NCBI GenBank assembly: GCA_027704905.1
Contig: CM051013.1
Coordinates: forward strand, 6,919,450-6,983,449
Length of the DNA: 64,000 nt
Direction of reading: 5' to 3'
DNA from: Muraenolepis orangiensis
Taxonomy: Eukaryota > Chordata > Actinopteri > Gadiformes > Muraenolepididae
The translations under genes were made by a program, and so were the position numbers. Each line of letters opens with the position of its first letter. The stretch's first letter is position 1. Positions 32,474 through 55,609 of the stretch are shown in pieces. The notes below the pieces were generated by a model. It saw nothing but the letters and a program-made list of their open reading frames with translations. It was not told the DNA's origin and ran no database searches.

Positions 32474-32776
32474 GTCAAAAGCAATTGAAATGGACATTCA
32501 TTTTGTATGAATGCATCAAAAGAATGACCACTCGGGAGAACGTCCAAATCTTCAGTCTGGTCTTCGTTGACACAGACTTTCAAAACCCAAGAAGTGGACG
32601 GGCCAATCGGCGCCAGGGGGAGAGAGAGTTTTAGTTCATAACAAGTCAACCCAGTAATCGTTTTCCCTATGGGGCGGCCTTACGTTGTTCAAAATACTCC
32701 AGCCAATTACTCACTTCAGCTAACTAAAGTGACTGTGTTGCTCTCTTCGCTGAAGTGAAACAAAAGCATCTCTGAG

Positions 32777-33272
32777 TGTCACAGTTTGCATTCCTGCATC
32801 CTCGCTTCCACAGCACTCGCCCGAATAGCCACGCCCCCTTATCGCATTCCACATTCCCGTCTCCTCGCTCCCGCTACGCACTACCGGATAGCCCCTGTTT
32901 AATTCTCACCCGCAGCTGCAGCGCATCATTATTACTTGGCTATTTAAGTCTACCCCGCACACTCATACTTGGCCAGATTGTTCCCTGACTAATGCAAGAC
33001 TCTCCAGTGTTTACCTCCGGACCGATTTCCCGTTGCCGACCCTGCCTGCCCTGGACCTGCCCGCCCTGTCTGGTTCCCGATCTACCGCCTGTCCGGACTA
33101 CGCCTCCGCCTGTCCTGCCTGGTTCGTCTGCTCTGCCTGTTCTCGATCTACCGCCTGTCCCTGACTACGCCTCTGCCTGCCCCTGTCTATGTGTGATATT
33201 TACCGCAATAAATACCACTATCTGCCTTTGGTGTCTGTGTGCAGCTCTTGGGTCCAAACCTGTCCCGTGACA
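32777..33272 (+). mobile_element. solo LTR, Gypsy-like
   Basis: Begins TGTCACAG and ends CCGTGACA (terminal TG..CA with inverted TGTCAC/GTGACA), 496 bp. It is pyrimidine- and CTGCC-rich, with AATAAA at 33213 and a GT-rich 3' part, as in fish Gypsy LTRs. No internal retroelement genes or second LTR are adjacent, so it is a solo LTR. I see no clear target duplication at the flanks (CTGAG/AGATG). Confidence 0.7.
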
Positions 33273-34238
33273 AGATGAACCTTAAGTGTAAAACTCTTGA
33301 AGGTCCTTGGTCGTTGTTTCATATCAAATGGTTTTGATGACTTTGGGCACCGCCGTTGTTACAGAAGCGCTCTAGCAGCACTGCAGTTTGCTCTCCTTCT
33401 TTAAGAACTTAAACTCCTCCCCCTAGTGCTGATTGGTCCGTCCACTTTTGGGGATTTGGAAGTTGGTTTCAACGGGATGCACTCAAACCCAAATCCATTA
33501 ATCTTTTGTATGAATTGCCTCCTCAATAGATGCTTGACAGCATGAGGAAGAAGGAGCCTTCTGGGACAGAGAGATGGAGAGAGGAGCTGTGCTCTGTCCT
33601 CACCTGAATCTGCTGGTCCCAAGTTAGCTTGTAAGTGGCTGGATTCATACCTTTTTAAGCCCTCCCATCGTCCTTGGGCTACATGGAATATTCAGCGGGG
33701 AGTAGAACGAGAACACCTCCGATCCTGAGAGCCATGAGGAGGAGAAGCCAGTCAACTTTCAAAGAGTTAGATCTTGTTGTGGCCCTGGGTGTCATCAACT
33801 AAGAATAATATAGACTGTTGAACTGCCGCCACTTGCCTCTCTCTCCGCCCACAAACTCTCACCGTGTAATAGAGTGGATCAAACTAAAACACAAACGGTG
33901 CTGAAATACACACACAACCTTAAATCCTTCTAGACATTAAGGAAGGATGATGTCCTTAAAGCGGTGGGATACTTCATTCAGAGATGGCAACCCCTGGAGC
34001 TCCTGGACCCCAACATGACCACCAACCAGGATATTTATATATATTGCGCATTCGAACGCTTCTCCCAGATAAGTGTCCTTATCTCTAGACAGCCAAGATA
34101 CAGACGGACGGACCCATGGCCACTTCCATAGAAGTTAGGGAGAGACTTCAGAGAGCTCTAATGAAATCCTATGGGCAGCGCTGGGGTTGAATGGGGTCTG
34201 TCTGTAGGCATACTTGATGGGAAAACTAACGGATGAAG

Positions 34239-34284
<46 letters not shown>

Positions 34285-34310
34285 GGCCTCGACTGATGAG
34301 CCACAGAAAG
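33273..34310. other. non-coding, unrecognised; (CA)n at its end
   Basis: No gene or known repeat recognised; a (CA)n run lies at 34241-34280. Confidence 0.45.
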
Positions 34311-35700
34311 ATTTATTGGCTTTCTAAAATCTTCTGAATCACGTTACGTAGGTCATTCTTAAGTGGGTAGGTAAGTACAACATAAATAGTCCTTTATTTT
34401 CCCTAAACATCACATCAAAACAGGATATGTTGTGCCCCGCCGTTATAAGATTACATGTTAATATGGTAACCGTGCACAGATTGCCTTGCCTGGACCATTG
34501 TGAACCATAAACATGTCTTGCGCAACAAATAACATATACATTTATAAGTTACATTTTCTAGTCAAGTCTCTACTAATCCGAGTAAATCTCGGTTACAGTT
34601 GTGTGGTCAATACAGTATATGTTTCACCAGTAGATGGCAGTGTCCTTCAGAAGATCTACAAGCCAACGTTGCAATTTCAGAGACTCGGATGTTGAGTCTC
34701 TGCTCTTGTCGAGGCCACCATAACACATTGCACAGCAATACCAGAAACAAACAATATATTCATGTATTACAGACAATTGTATAATGAAAGGGTAAATAAC
34801 GTCTTTAATGTCTTATTACATATAACTATAGGAAATATTCTATTATATTTATTTGTTATATATATATTATTAGATATTGCATTTTATATATGCACTTTTA
34901 TATTTTTCTATATTTAACTTTATACAGTTTGTACTTTTACTTATTTTTTATTCTATTCTTCTATTCTTCTATTCTAACTGCTGTCTGTCGTCGGGTATTG
35001 CACATACGATTTTCACCCATTGCGTATACTTGTATAACTTTGATGTGACAATCAATTTGACTTGACTCGAAATGTACGTAGGTCTACAATATATTTGTGG
35101 TATAAATATTAGGACCTATTAAGAACCTGTTAATCGCACTCTAATGTACATAAAGTAAGACCTTTCAACCATATGCTGTCTGAATTGAGCAAATCATTTG
35201 GCTGCAGGACATACAGAGTAATTCAATTTTTCTGGTCTTTAAAAAAAAAAAAGATTAGGCCCCTACACACATTTCACTGTTGACTAGCCTCGATTACCTT
35301 GGCAGACCAAATCGTACAATCGTACAACAGTCTTCGTTAGACTCAAACACACCACATTATCTTTCTAAGGGAATTGGCTACCAATGCCTGGCTATTTTGT
35401 GACACTATACACTTTAACATTTTACACCTCACTTACACCTTTTTACTATACTGTTTAAACTGTTATATTCATATTCATTCATATTTATTCTGCATTCATG
35501 TATGTATACATTTGTTTAATTATTCTGTATTTTTGTAGTTCTTGAAATTATACATGTTTCGGTACCAATAAACCAAATCGGAATCACTATCATTCAACTT
35601 GACATAAATCTGAAACATATTACAATACTGTACTGTGTTGTTTTTCAATGTTCGAATTATTCAAGCGAAATGTGAACCCAAGGTCATAGTTGGTGTATGA
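34311..35700 (+). repeat. AT-rich DNA with LINE 3'-end remnants
   Basis: Around 34860-35070 and 35380-35590 the text resembles LINE 3' UTRs (TATTGCACATACGATTTTCA, GTGACAATCAATTTGACTTG; and ACCAATAAACCAAATCGGAA). No coding sequence is left. Confidence 0.45.
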
Positions 35701-35967
35701 TATGATATGTAATTCCATCCCAGGTTATTATGGTCCGACTGACCGCTGGTGAGGATGCGCCCCCCTCCTCTCACTGGACCTCTGGTCTTGTCTACGGCGC
35801 ATCTGATTGGCTGACGCGACGATCTAAAGAGACGCTCTCTGTCCTCCGTCGATATTTACCTCCGAATGGACTCTGAGCTGCTCCTCTGTCTCGTCTAACT
35901 GCTTACTTTGTGTGTTTGCTTTATGACTTATTGGTGTCTACACTTGTTGTCTAATATTACCAACACC

Positions 35968-36427
35968 ATGAAGGAAAGGAGACTCGTTATTACACAGCCT
36001 TTCGTTGCGAGATGCAAACTTGTTCTGGTCGGCGATGTCCAGTGCGGTAAAACAGCGATGCTGCAAGTCTTGTCAAAGGATTGGTACCCAGAGGTTTGTG
36101 CTTCGACAACTCAACCTTTTACAGCCTGTTGACGGATGCATTCGCGTGTTTATATCACTTTGTAGAGAAAACTGTGATCATAGGCTTTCATATCTGGTGA
36201 GTATAGCCATAAATAAACATAATTTAGTCGTTTCAGAGTTGATTTAGTTTTAGCTTAAACAAATCTATGGTTTTATGTTCCATAGCCTATTGCATTTAGA
36301 CGTTCGAATACTTATCAATAACAATGCGGTTGTTGTCCGTCCTCAGACCTACGTCCCAACAGGGACTACACAGCCAGTCTGGAGCTTGAAGAACAGCGGG
36401 TGGAGCTGAGTCTCTGGGACACGTCAG
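35968..36427 (+). pseudogene. RND1-like Rho GTPase, exons 1-2 only, frameshifted
   Basis: Exon 1 (35968-36093) encodes MKERRLVITQPFVARCKLVL, then VGDVQCGKTAMLQVLSKDWYPE, nearly identical to RND1 (P-loop GDVQCGKT). The family KDCYPE is changed to KDWYPE. Exon 2 (36347-36427) resumes with TYVPT and then, in another frame, YTASLELEEQRVELSLWDTS. By family comparison about 7 bp are missing where VFEN should be encoded, destroying the frame and part of switch I. Exons 3 onward (the PYYDNVRPL region and the rest) are not found; a different repeat begins within about 80 bp. Splice sites GAG|GTTTGT and CTCAG|ACC remain, so this is a truncated gene copy, not a retrocopy. Confidence 0.85.
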
Positions 36428-36499
36428 GTGCGTCTTGTAACCCTATAGTAGACCTAGTGGACCTGTGTCCGTCATATGTCATAGAATCACTGTCTTTAT

Positions 36500-36755
36500 T
36501 AGTCTCATAATATCTTATCTTTCTAACCTTTTGCATATTAGCTCTGTGTGTCTATTGGCTTCACTATGTGTTATTGTAGCCTCTGTTTGATGTGCTTAAT
36601 GTGTTAAATCTAGGGAGCCAACTTATTGTACTTTTAACCTGAGCACTGGTTCTGCTCTTGGAGGCTTGTTAGGAAGGGAATGCTCTTATGACTTCTGGTG
36701 AATAGTAGTTCTCTTGCCTACTAAATGAATGATGTTGTAATGTAATGACTTATGT

Positions 36756-36823
<68 letters not shown>

Positions 36824-36985
36824 ATATGTATGTATATATTATTATCACTTGTTAGGAAGGGAATGCTCTTATGACTTCTGGTGACTAGTAGTTATCTTGC
36901 CTACCTGATGTTGAATACACTCAGCAATTACAAGTGGCTTTGGACAAGAGCGTCTGCTGAATGACTTGTCATGTAATGTATTTGT
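36500..36985 (+). repeat. fuller copy of the intron-16 repeat with (TA)n
   Basis: Matches 25668-25840 (TCTAGGGAGCCAACTTATTG, GAGGCTTGTTAGGAAGGGAA) but is longer. It repeats the GAATGCTCTTATGACTTCTG block on both sides of a (TA)n run (about 36755-36815) and ends in the well-known fish repeat tail GGCTTTGGACAAGAGCGTCT. Confidence 0.8.
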
Positions 36986-36998
36986 TTCCATATTCCAG

Positions 36999-37046
36999 AT
37001 GTTGTCTTCCATGGAGCTGCTGCAACACGCAGTACCTCAGAACCGT
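36999..37046 (+). pseudogene. duplicated fragment of the last RAF1 exon
   Basis: The acceptor TTTCCATATTCCAG and the next 36 nt of the RAF1 last exon (TTGTCTTCCAT, GAGCTGCTGCAACACGC) are repeated. A 19-nt deletion then removes the codons for LPKIN, after which AGTACCTCAGAACCGT follows. The copy stops where LINE 3' sequence begins. It encodes nothing usable. Confidence 0.9.
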
Positions 37047-37049
37047 TTC

Positions 37050-37315
37050 TGCACTAAACTGCACTGTATTCACTATGCTGCTGCCCTATGGCACTTTAAA
37101 ACGCTTTTTAATTATTTTTGCACAATTCAACACATGTACATATCATCTATCAGTCACTTTATAGTTATTTTTATGTTCATTTTTTACTGTGTATAGTATT
37201 TTTATTGTATTGTTTTAGAAATGCATACTGCTGGAGGGAATGGGGAGTAAGCATTCCATTGTACTTGTTGCAAATGACAAATAAAAATCTTGAATATTGA
37301 ATCTTGAATCTTGCT
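37050..37315 (+). mobile_element. LINE 3' end inserted in RAF1-derived copy
   Basis: Starts CTGCACTGTATTCACTATGC and ends in the tandem tail ATTGAATCTTGAATCTTG, typical of L2-like LINEs. It replaces the RAF1 sequence equivalent to about 25935-27187. Confidence 0.8.
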
Positions 37316-39045
37316 GCTAAATGAATGTAGTGTGTGAGCTGATGTGACAGAAACACCCAGTCTAATAAGGAGGTCGTCTGCTCTGTCTGTCGGTGAATGC
37401 TGTGGTGTCACGTGACTGGGGAGGCACACCCAACAGGGAATTCCACCTCTGGTGCTGTTGGCGGGCTCACCCGAAAACACCAAGAAAGGAAGAGAAGTGC
37501 GACGACGAGGAAAAAGTGACTGTTTAATAATAAATCATTAAAAGGTTATTTAAATCATCAAGTATTTTGTTTGCAGATCCTGGTGAGCATATTGTGCTTG
37601 CAGCACTGCAGACTCAACGTTACGAATGTGGCTCCCTTAGTCTTCCACAAGGGGGCGCTGGCTACCTTCTGCAGCAGCTTGGCTCACCCATGAGACAAAA
37701 CACATATCGAGATTAAATATACATTGATGGCCATGTTTGAACCGTTTTTCTCAAATGCCACTTTGAACACATGTACATAGTAAAAACATAAGGACACACA
37801 AGCTTATATTGCAAAAAAAGCTTTATTGCCAATGACCTATCCATGATGGATCTTCTCCATGATTTATTGATTTGTTCTATGCTTTTAAAACAGTCCAACA
37901 CCAGATTGTTTAAAGTACAGTCGTTCAGTAGGCTACCACAGTCCCAAAACAGTTGCCATCGTGTCACACATACAAACTCCAGCCGGACACCGAGGCCAAA
38001 TAAGCATGCCCACGACATACATAAAACAATCACATCATCATGGTACTGTTTCTCTATAAGCTGAAGCCTCGCAGCCTACCGCTTTCCTCCCGTTAAAATA
38101 GTCATGGCGAATTTCCTTAAAAAAAACAACACATCTATAAAGCCCCAGGCATGGCTTTTTTAACACGGTTAATTCTCACAGATACGATGGCAGTTAATAC
38201 ACCCTTAAAAAATAATACAAATATTGTAGGAGAATGACTTGAATTATTAAGAGTCAGTGTACTTTTGCTGCGTGACCATCGAGGGTAATAAACATATCAA
38301 TAATAATAATTATAATAAACATGTTGAGCGGTGTCCACGCGGCTGACCAGCTGAACAAGGGTTTTGGTTTCCAGCAACTTTTCACGTCGGACGTTTTTTT
38401 TGTACCAAATGTGGATGACATTTGTTAATATAGCTTCATGAATAAACAATGAAGGAAGATCCGATTTAAAAAATAAACAGTGTACTCAGTAAAATACAAA
38501 GATATTTATACTATATATATATATATATGTATATTCATATTGCACTCTTCATTTACTCATCGGAGAACTATAATAAGGCAAAAAATGAAGAATATTTCGA
38601 TGGCAGTAACAGAACCTTAATTCCGTGCACAATCTCTACGGAAAAAAAAAATTGCACTGTTGTCATGGCAACACCATCCGGAAAGCTGGTATCCACCGAG
38701 GACCGTATGGGGGTGTGTTTGTGGGGGGGACGGGGGGGGGACGACGACTGGTCTTTCAGAACTTAATGACGCCTTAAAAAACCTCAATGTCTTCTTCTAT
38801 TCGACTGTAATGCCACAGTATAAATCGTTCTTGGTAACACAGTTTATCCTATTGTTGTCCAATGGTCTCCACACGCCACTTATTCCTTCACATGTCCCAC
38901 AACCACAACTGCAGAGCTGTTTACATGTTCCCCCTATATCTTTAAACTGTTGGCTTCTGAGTGCAAAGAGAGTGAATAAAGTATTTTTACATTTAGATAA
39001 ATTTGTTCTTTGGTTAAAAAAATGAATGCAGGTTACGATTGACCA
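37316..39045 (+). repeat. copy block of direct duplication
   Basis: Counterpart of 27188-28480. Contains about 790 bp (37960-38750) with no equivalent in the parent, and lacks some parent stretches. No gene recognised. Confidence 0.83.
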
Positions 39046-39479
39046 AACACAATTATCTCGATAAAATAATCTAGAATGGAATGTGTGTATAGAAGCGTCA
39101 GTCCAGTTATGTACTTACTGGGATTATTGTCTTCTAGCTGTTCTAGTTGTTCTAGTTACATTTATAGTTAAGAGTTATAGTTAGTGACGTTGTATACCTT
39201 AAAATCCTTTGAGAAAGGCATTCTATTAGTCTTTAACTTTCATGGCGATGGAATTGTTTTTCATGTTCATGACTTAGAACTGACAAAAATATAATTTTCA
39301 TGACATGATTGGAGATAGTTGCAGTGATTCTGGTTGTGGACAATGTGGTTTATAGAGAGATATTTCACAGACTTTCACCTGCCTTTGAATCATTCATGCA
39401 AGACCAACAAAAACGCTATCTAGTACACTTATGAAAAACTCACAATTCACAAAAAAATCACCACTAGTCAGTCACATAC

Positions 39480-39910
<431 letters not shown>

Positions 39911-40300
39911 ATATCTGGCACGGAGCAGCACTGGACTCGGAGCGTAGGCACAATTTTGCTAAATATCAACGACGACAACTTCTGAAACAAAAGACCAAGG
40001 ACCAGCGAACAGAGCGGGGCGACCATTACAAGCACACAAATCCACGCCAATCGACAAGAACACGCTAGAACACGCTAGAACATCTCAACACTGCATAGAG
40101 GAAGGAATTTAAAAAACAGATGCCAACGTAACAACCGCCAAATCCAGGGCAACTCAAGGCGCGGGGATCCAAGCTAACAAGCTCCGAGCTTTCCTTTGGG
40201 TCTAGCTCTCAATAGACCCTACACACACGCCTACGTATGCAATAGTGTGTTCCACCACGTCATGTACACCACTGTTTATCTAGATCTCTGTACTACACCC

Positions 40301-40331
<31 letters not shown>

Positions 40332-40344
40332 CTTCTTCTTCTTC
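40301..40344 (+). repeat. (TTC)n microsatellite, SYN2 3' flank
   Basis: A pure TTC run about 35 bp beyond the SYN2 stop codon; on the coding strand it is a GAA tract in the 3' UTR. Confidence 0.95.
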
Positions 40345-40376
40345 ATCTCCTCCTCCGTCGCCGTTGGCCTCATGAC

Positions 40377-51539
<11,163 letters not shown>

Positions 51540-53340
51540 GGCTGCCGGGTGGACGGAGGTTGCGGAGATCCACTGGGAATACAACGAGAATGTGAAGGTG
51601 AAAGGAGGCAGGGCTGTTGAAGGATATCCCCTTAATGCTAAATGGTCGTTGCTCAGGAAAGCCTGTTTCAGCGGATAGGTCGGTAACGGTACCTCTGCTT
51701 TGAGATGCAAACTCCCAGCAAATGTATTCCCTCTCTAGCTCAGCATCCTCTGAGCTCCTCCTGTCTGGAGCTGACGCTACGCACGACGTCGGCCAATCAG
51801 CGCGGTCGCTGCAGCCTTGCTGGAGGCTTGCGAGAGATGCTCACTCTCTCTCCTCCCCCCTCCCTTTCTCCACTCTCGGTTACGAGTGTGCTTTTCCCCT
51901 CCACCCCTCCCCCATGTTCATTGGCTCACAGCCATCGTGGTCTACTGTCATCTTTACCATTGCTGTAAGGGGGGAAAAGGGGGTTGCCAATCGAAATGTG
52001 GGGAAATATTAAAGAGCACACTACCTTAATGTCCCTCTCCCCTCCTCCCTGGCGTCTCAAGCTGCACCTGCCATGGGCTCTGTCGGTGGTAAAAGCAGCT
52101 AGAAGAGCAGAACATTTAAAATGGCTGTCAGCATCGCTGTCTGTTTGTTTGCCGGTGCAACGGGAAAACAAAAGCATCACAGAGCCTCCCTAGAGATAAG
52201 GTTGTCAGCCGTTAGCTTTGTCCTCCACAATTGATTTTGGTTTTACAGCCGCTATGAATCATGTCATTAGGAGATGCATGTGTCTCAGTGGATTCTCCCA
52301 TCAAGGAGCTCAGCCTGATTCCTCCTCTCCACCACCGGTAGACGAGCTGTCCTGTTCTCTACATGGCAGACATGTTGAGTACATATTTACTTCAACATGT
52401 TTCATTAAAGGGATCTTCCCGCTGAAAAATAACCACTATTTTCTGAATTATATCTGCAGACATTCTGTGGTATTGTAAATTAATTGCAGTATATATGGTG
52501 TAAGGTTAGTATTTTCATATGTAATGTTGCTTATCCTTGGTGTGATTTGTGGTTATGGTATTAATAGGTAATGATCGTTTATAACAACAGTTATATATTT
52601 ACACTATAATTTCCACATTTTCTCCCAAGGATGATAGAAAAGCTGCTCTTGTTAACAAACTTACTATTTAACTAGGCCTAACTATTTATGAGGATTCTCT
52701 TTAGAGTCAAGCAAGCCAAATGTTATCTCTCAATGTTTAGTTTAGTACTCGCTCTAACTAGAATTTGCTGGTCACTGAAAGGTATTTAGTTGTAATGATT
52801 GTAAACTTGGACCGGAAAAAGGACAGCTGTGTTGAGGGAGGTTCCCAGTAACACCTACTGATCACAGCATTGTACTTATCACACCCTGTTTGTATATTTA
52901 GATACAGTAACCGGATATGATAACCAGTCCATCTAACCCTTTTGTAAAATGTCACTTATTTTAAACATGGGTTTGTCGTGCAAAGACTGTGGGTTACGGA
53001 ATTGTGTTGAGGAAATACATGTGTGTTGTACCATTGCCTTTTCATTTGTAGCATTGACCAATTGTAGGAAACATGTAATCCGGACGGCTTATACACAACC
53101 GCTTTGGCTGTCGTTCGGGTTTAGATTACTGTGATTATGAAGACGCGGTAACGCCTATGTCATGTAATTACCTCCCTACACACATCTGCAATGGACAGAC
53201 AACAGGACTGAAGGGAAACTGCAGACAATATATCAAGTAGGCCTAGAAGAAGTCTTAAATTCACTATATCATTTCCATTTTATTAAAACCATTACTTTCT
53301 TTTTTTAAATAAAACTGGAATTCCTACTTCTAAATCTAAA

Positions 53341-53575
53341 TCTGAAGGAATTGAATCCTCTTTATTGGTCACACACATGTAAACACACACAGTGAAATGT
53401 GTTTTTCTGCACTTAACCCATCCTAGTATTAGGAGCAGTGGGCAGCTATTGTATATACAGCTTCCCAGGGAGCAGGGTAGGGGGTCTGGTGCCTTGCTCA
53501 AGGGCACCTCGGCAGTGCCCAAGTGTGTTTCGGTGACTTGTACCAGCGACCTTCCGGTTCCCAAGCCAATCCTGA
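53341..53575 (+). repeat. SINE-like module, best copy
   Basis: Includes CTGCACTTAACCCATCCTAG, GGTGCCTTGCTCAAGGGCAC and CTCGGCAGTGCCCAAGTGTG. This is the most complete copy of the family in the window. Confidence 0.75.
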
Positions 53576-55079
53576 GCTCTTGTTGCCCCTACTTAGCATC
53601 TATTCCAAGGATTCCCTGCAACAGGGCATCAGTCAATAACGATAAATAATGTGTTTCCTATGTTATTTATAAACAAGTGACACATTTAAATGTGTAGGTC
53701 TACATTTGTAGGTAAATATATCTAATTATTTGCTTGAAGGATATTTGTGAGACACTACATATATACTATACTATATATACATATACCTTTAAATTGAATA
53801 GACAATAGTAAGTAATGAAAAAATATGAATTGTAACATTCAGCTTAGTGTCCTTTGACAATTTGACTATTGCTATGGTTAGGTAGTTTGAAGCTTATTTA
53901 TAAAAAAAAACAACATTAGCTAACATTAGCAGTTAAATAAATGTTGGAGATTGCACTGAATATTGCATAATATTGGACAATCTAAGAATGACCATTTTTA
54001 AACATTACATAAATGTTTAGGGCCACTGACGCCGCCTAGTGGTGGGTTCCTGTACATGTAGACCCTATCAGCGTCACACTTAGGCCTACCGTTAATAAAA
54101 CATTAATATAAATAAAACATGTATCCAAAACATGGGTTGTTTTTACAGAACATATGCACATTACATAAAGAGAGGGTGAGGGTGGATGCTGGATTGCACA
54201 GGTAAGGGTTGATGTCAGACAAACCTGTCAAAGTGTTGACGTTTACGTATAAATACGTACCTGACTGCTCGTTGTAGCCGAAGAAAGAAAACGTCGGTTG
54301 AAACGAAAATGTTTCACTTCTTCAAATTTTTCAAATTATGTATATATATTTATTTTATTCAACTTTTTTTGTACTTTGTACTTTTTTTAATGTTATAGTT
54401 GAGTGACTTTTCAACTGCCTGTATCATTGTTTTTCATGCAATTCATACATTTCTTAATGATTCTAATAAATTCCAACTATATGTTATGATTTGTTAAGTA
54501 AATTCCCTTATAGTGGCCTATTTTAAAATATGAAATATGAAAACACCGTTCATACAAACGCATGTCTTGGCAGCTCTTCCGATTCGTCCACCTTGAGTTT
54601 TCTCATCCGGAACTGACGTCAGGGTTGCGTCTACACCCCACCCCCTTTTGGTCCAAACAAGTTCCTACGGGATGCTCCGAATGAGCGTTATTGGTTAGTG
54701 AAAGAGAGGGTGGGACTTCTGGTTATATGGGTTTAGGGCGGCCGATGAAGAGAGACTTTCGATAAAAGGGACTTTCGATATCCGTTGCATGTTTTGGATA
54801 TCGCCAAATTCATCGTCAAACACTGTATATATATTATCCATGTCGTTATGTTGTTGTATTTTTCTCTTGCTCCTGGGACTCTTAACTGTCATACACAGGC
54901 GCATTGGAAAGTAAGGGTTCGGAAATGGCGTGGCGGTAGACCGGAACAGCGCTAGACCTTGGGATCCTCTCCCCGCCCACCTTTTGTCTTGAACACTTGT
55001 AGCCAAACGTTTCGTCAACAGAGAGAACATGCTAACGGCTAGCTAGCCGTCAACAGCAAACACACAACTCGAGAACAAG

Positions 55080-55157
55080 TATTTTTTTAGGAGTTTGGCT
55101 CTTTTATTTTTCTGGTGATACGATATCAAAAATCCAGTTTTCAGAGACGATCAACGT
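55080..55157 (+). promoter_or_regulatory. VGLL4: candidate VGLL4 5' exon donor
   Basis: ATCAACGT|GTAAGTTG is a strong donor; an acceptor CTCTCTCCAG|GTCTG at about 55519 would then join to the coding exon at 55610. Inferred from signals only. Confidence 0.35.
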
Positions 55158-55609
55158 GTAAGTTGTCATCGACGTAGAAGTCAACGTTACTTTAGTCACA
55201 AACTTGTGTGCAAAAGTTCACAACTCAACGAGGCTAACCGCTAAGCTAAAGCATCAACACTGCTCTCCTTTTGAGGTGGCTTGTTTGATCATAACACACT
55301 CGCTGCGCCTCATGTACCTCTGGTGTTCAGTTTTAAACGGATGTCACATAACTTTTAGATACATAAAAGACATACCCGTCGTTTTATATAAGCACTGCTA
55401 ACCGTTTGGAGCAAAGTTAACACCAGCTAGCTCAAAGCTAGGTGGCCTAGCGTTGCTTTGATGTGTCTTAACTTTATTAGTTTTCAACACACTAACAAAA
55501 AAGCTCCGTCTCTCTCCAGGTCTGTTCGTCTTCCAAGCCCTCTCTGGTGTATGTATATCTGTGCCAACACCGATGTTAGCGGCTAGCCGGAGCGTACAGC
55601 TCCCCTAGC

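Larger units (their letters stand above)
51540..55609. other. SYN2-VGLL4 divergent intergenic region
   Basis: Both genes point outward, so both promoters should lie here. Near SYN2 there is a C-rich stretch (51840-51925) and ATTGGC at 51920. The middle (52200-54550) is AT-rich and includes a SINE-like module at 53341-53575. No protein-coding gene recognised. Confidence 0.6.

Noticed and set aside
32777..33272. Proline-rich coding frames in 32776-33270
   Set aside because: Better explained as a solo LTR with TG..CA ends and a polyadenylation signal.
54695..55030. 111-residue minus-strand frame upstream of VGLL4
   Set aside because: No recognisable domain; overlaps the probable VGLL4 promoter. 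Could be chance in GC-richer DNA.
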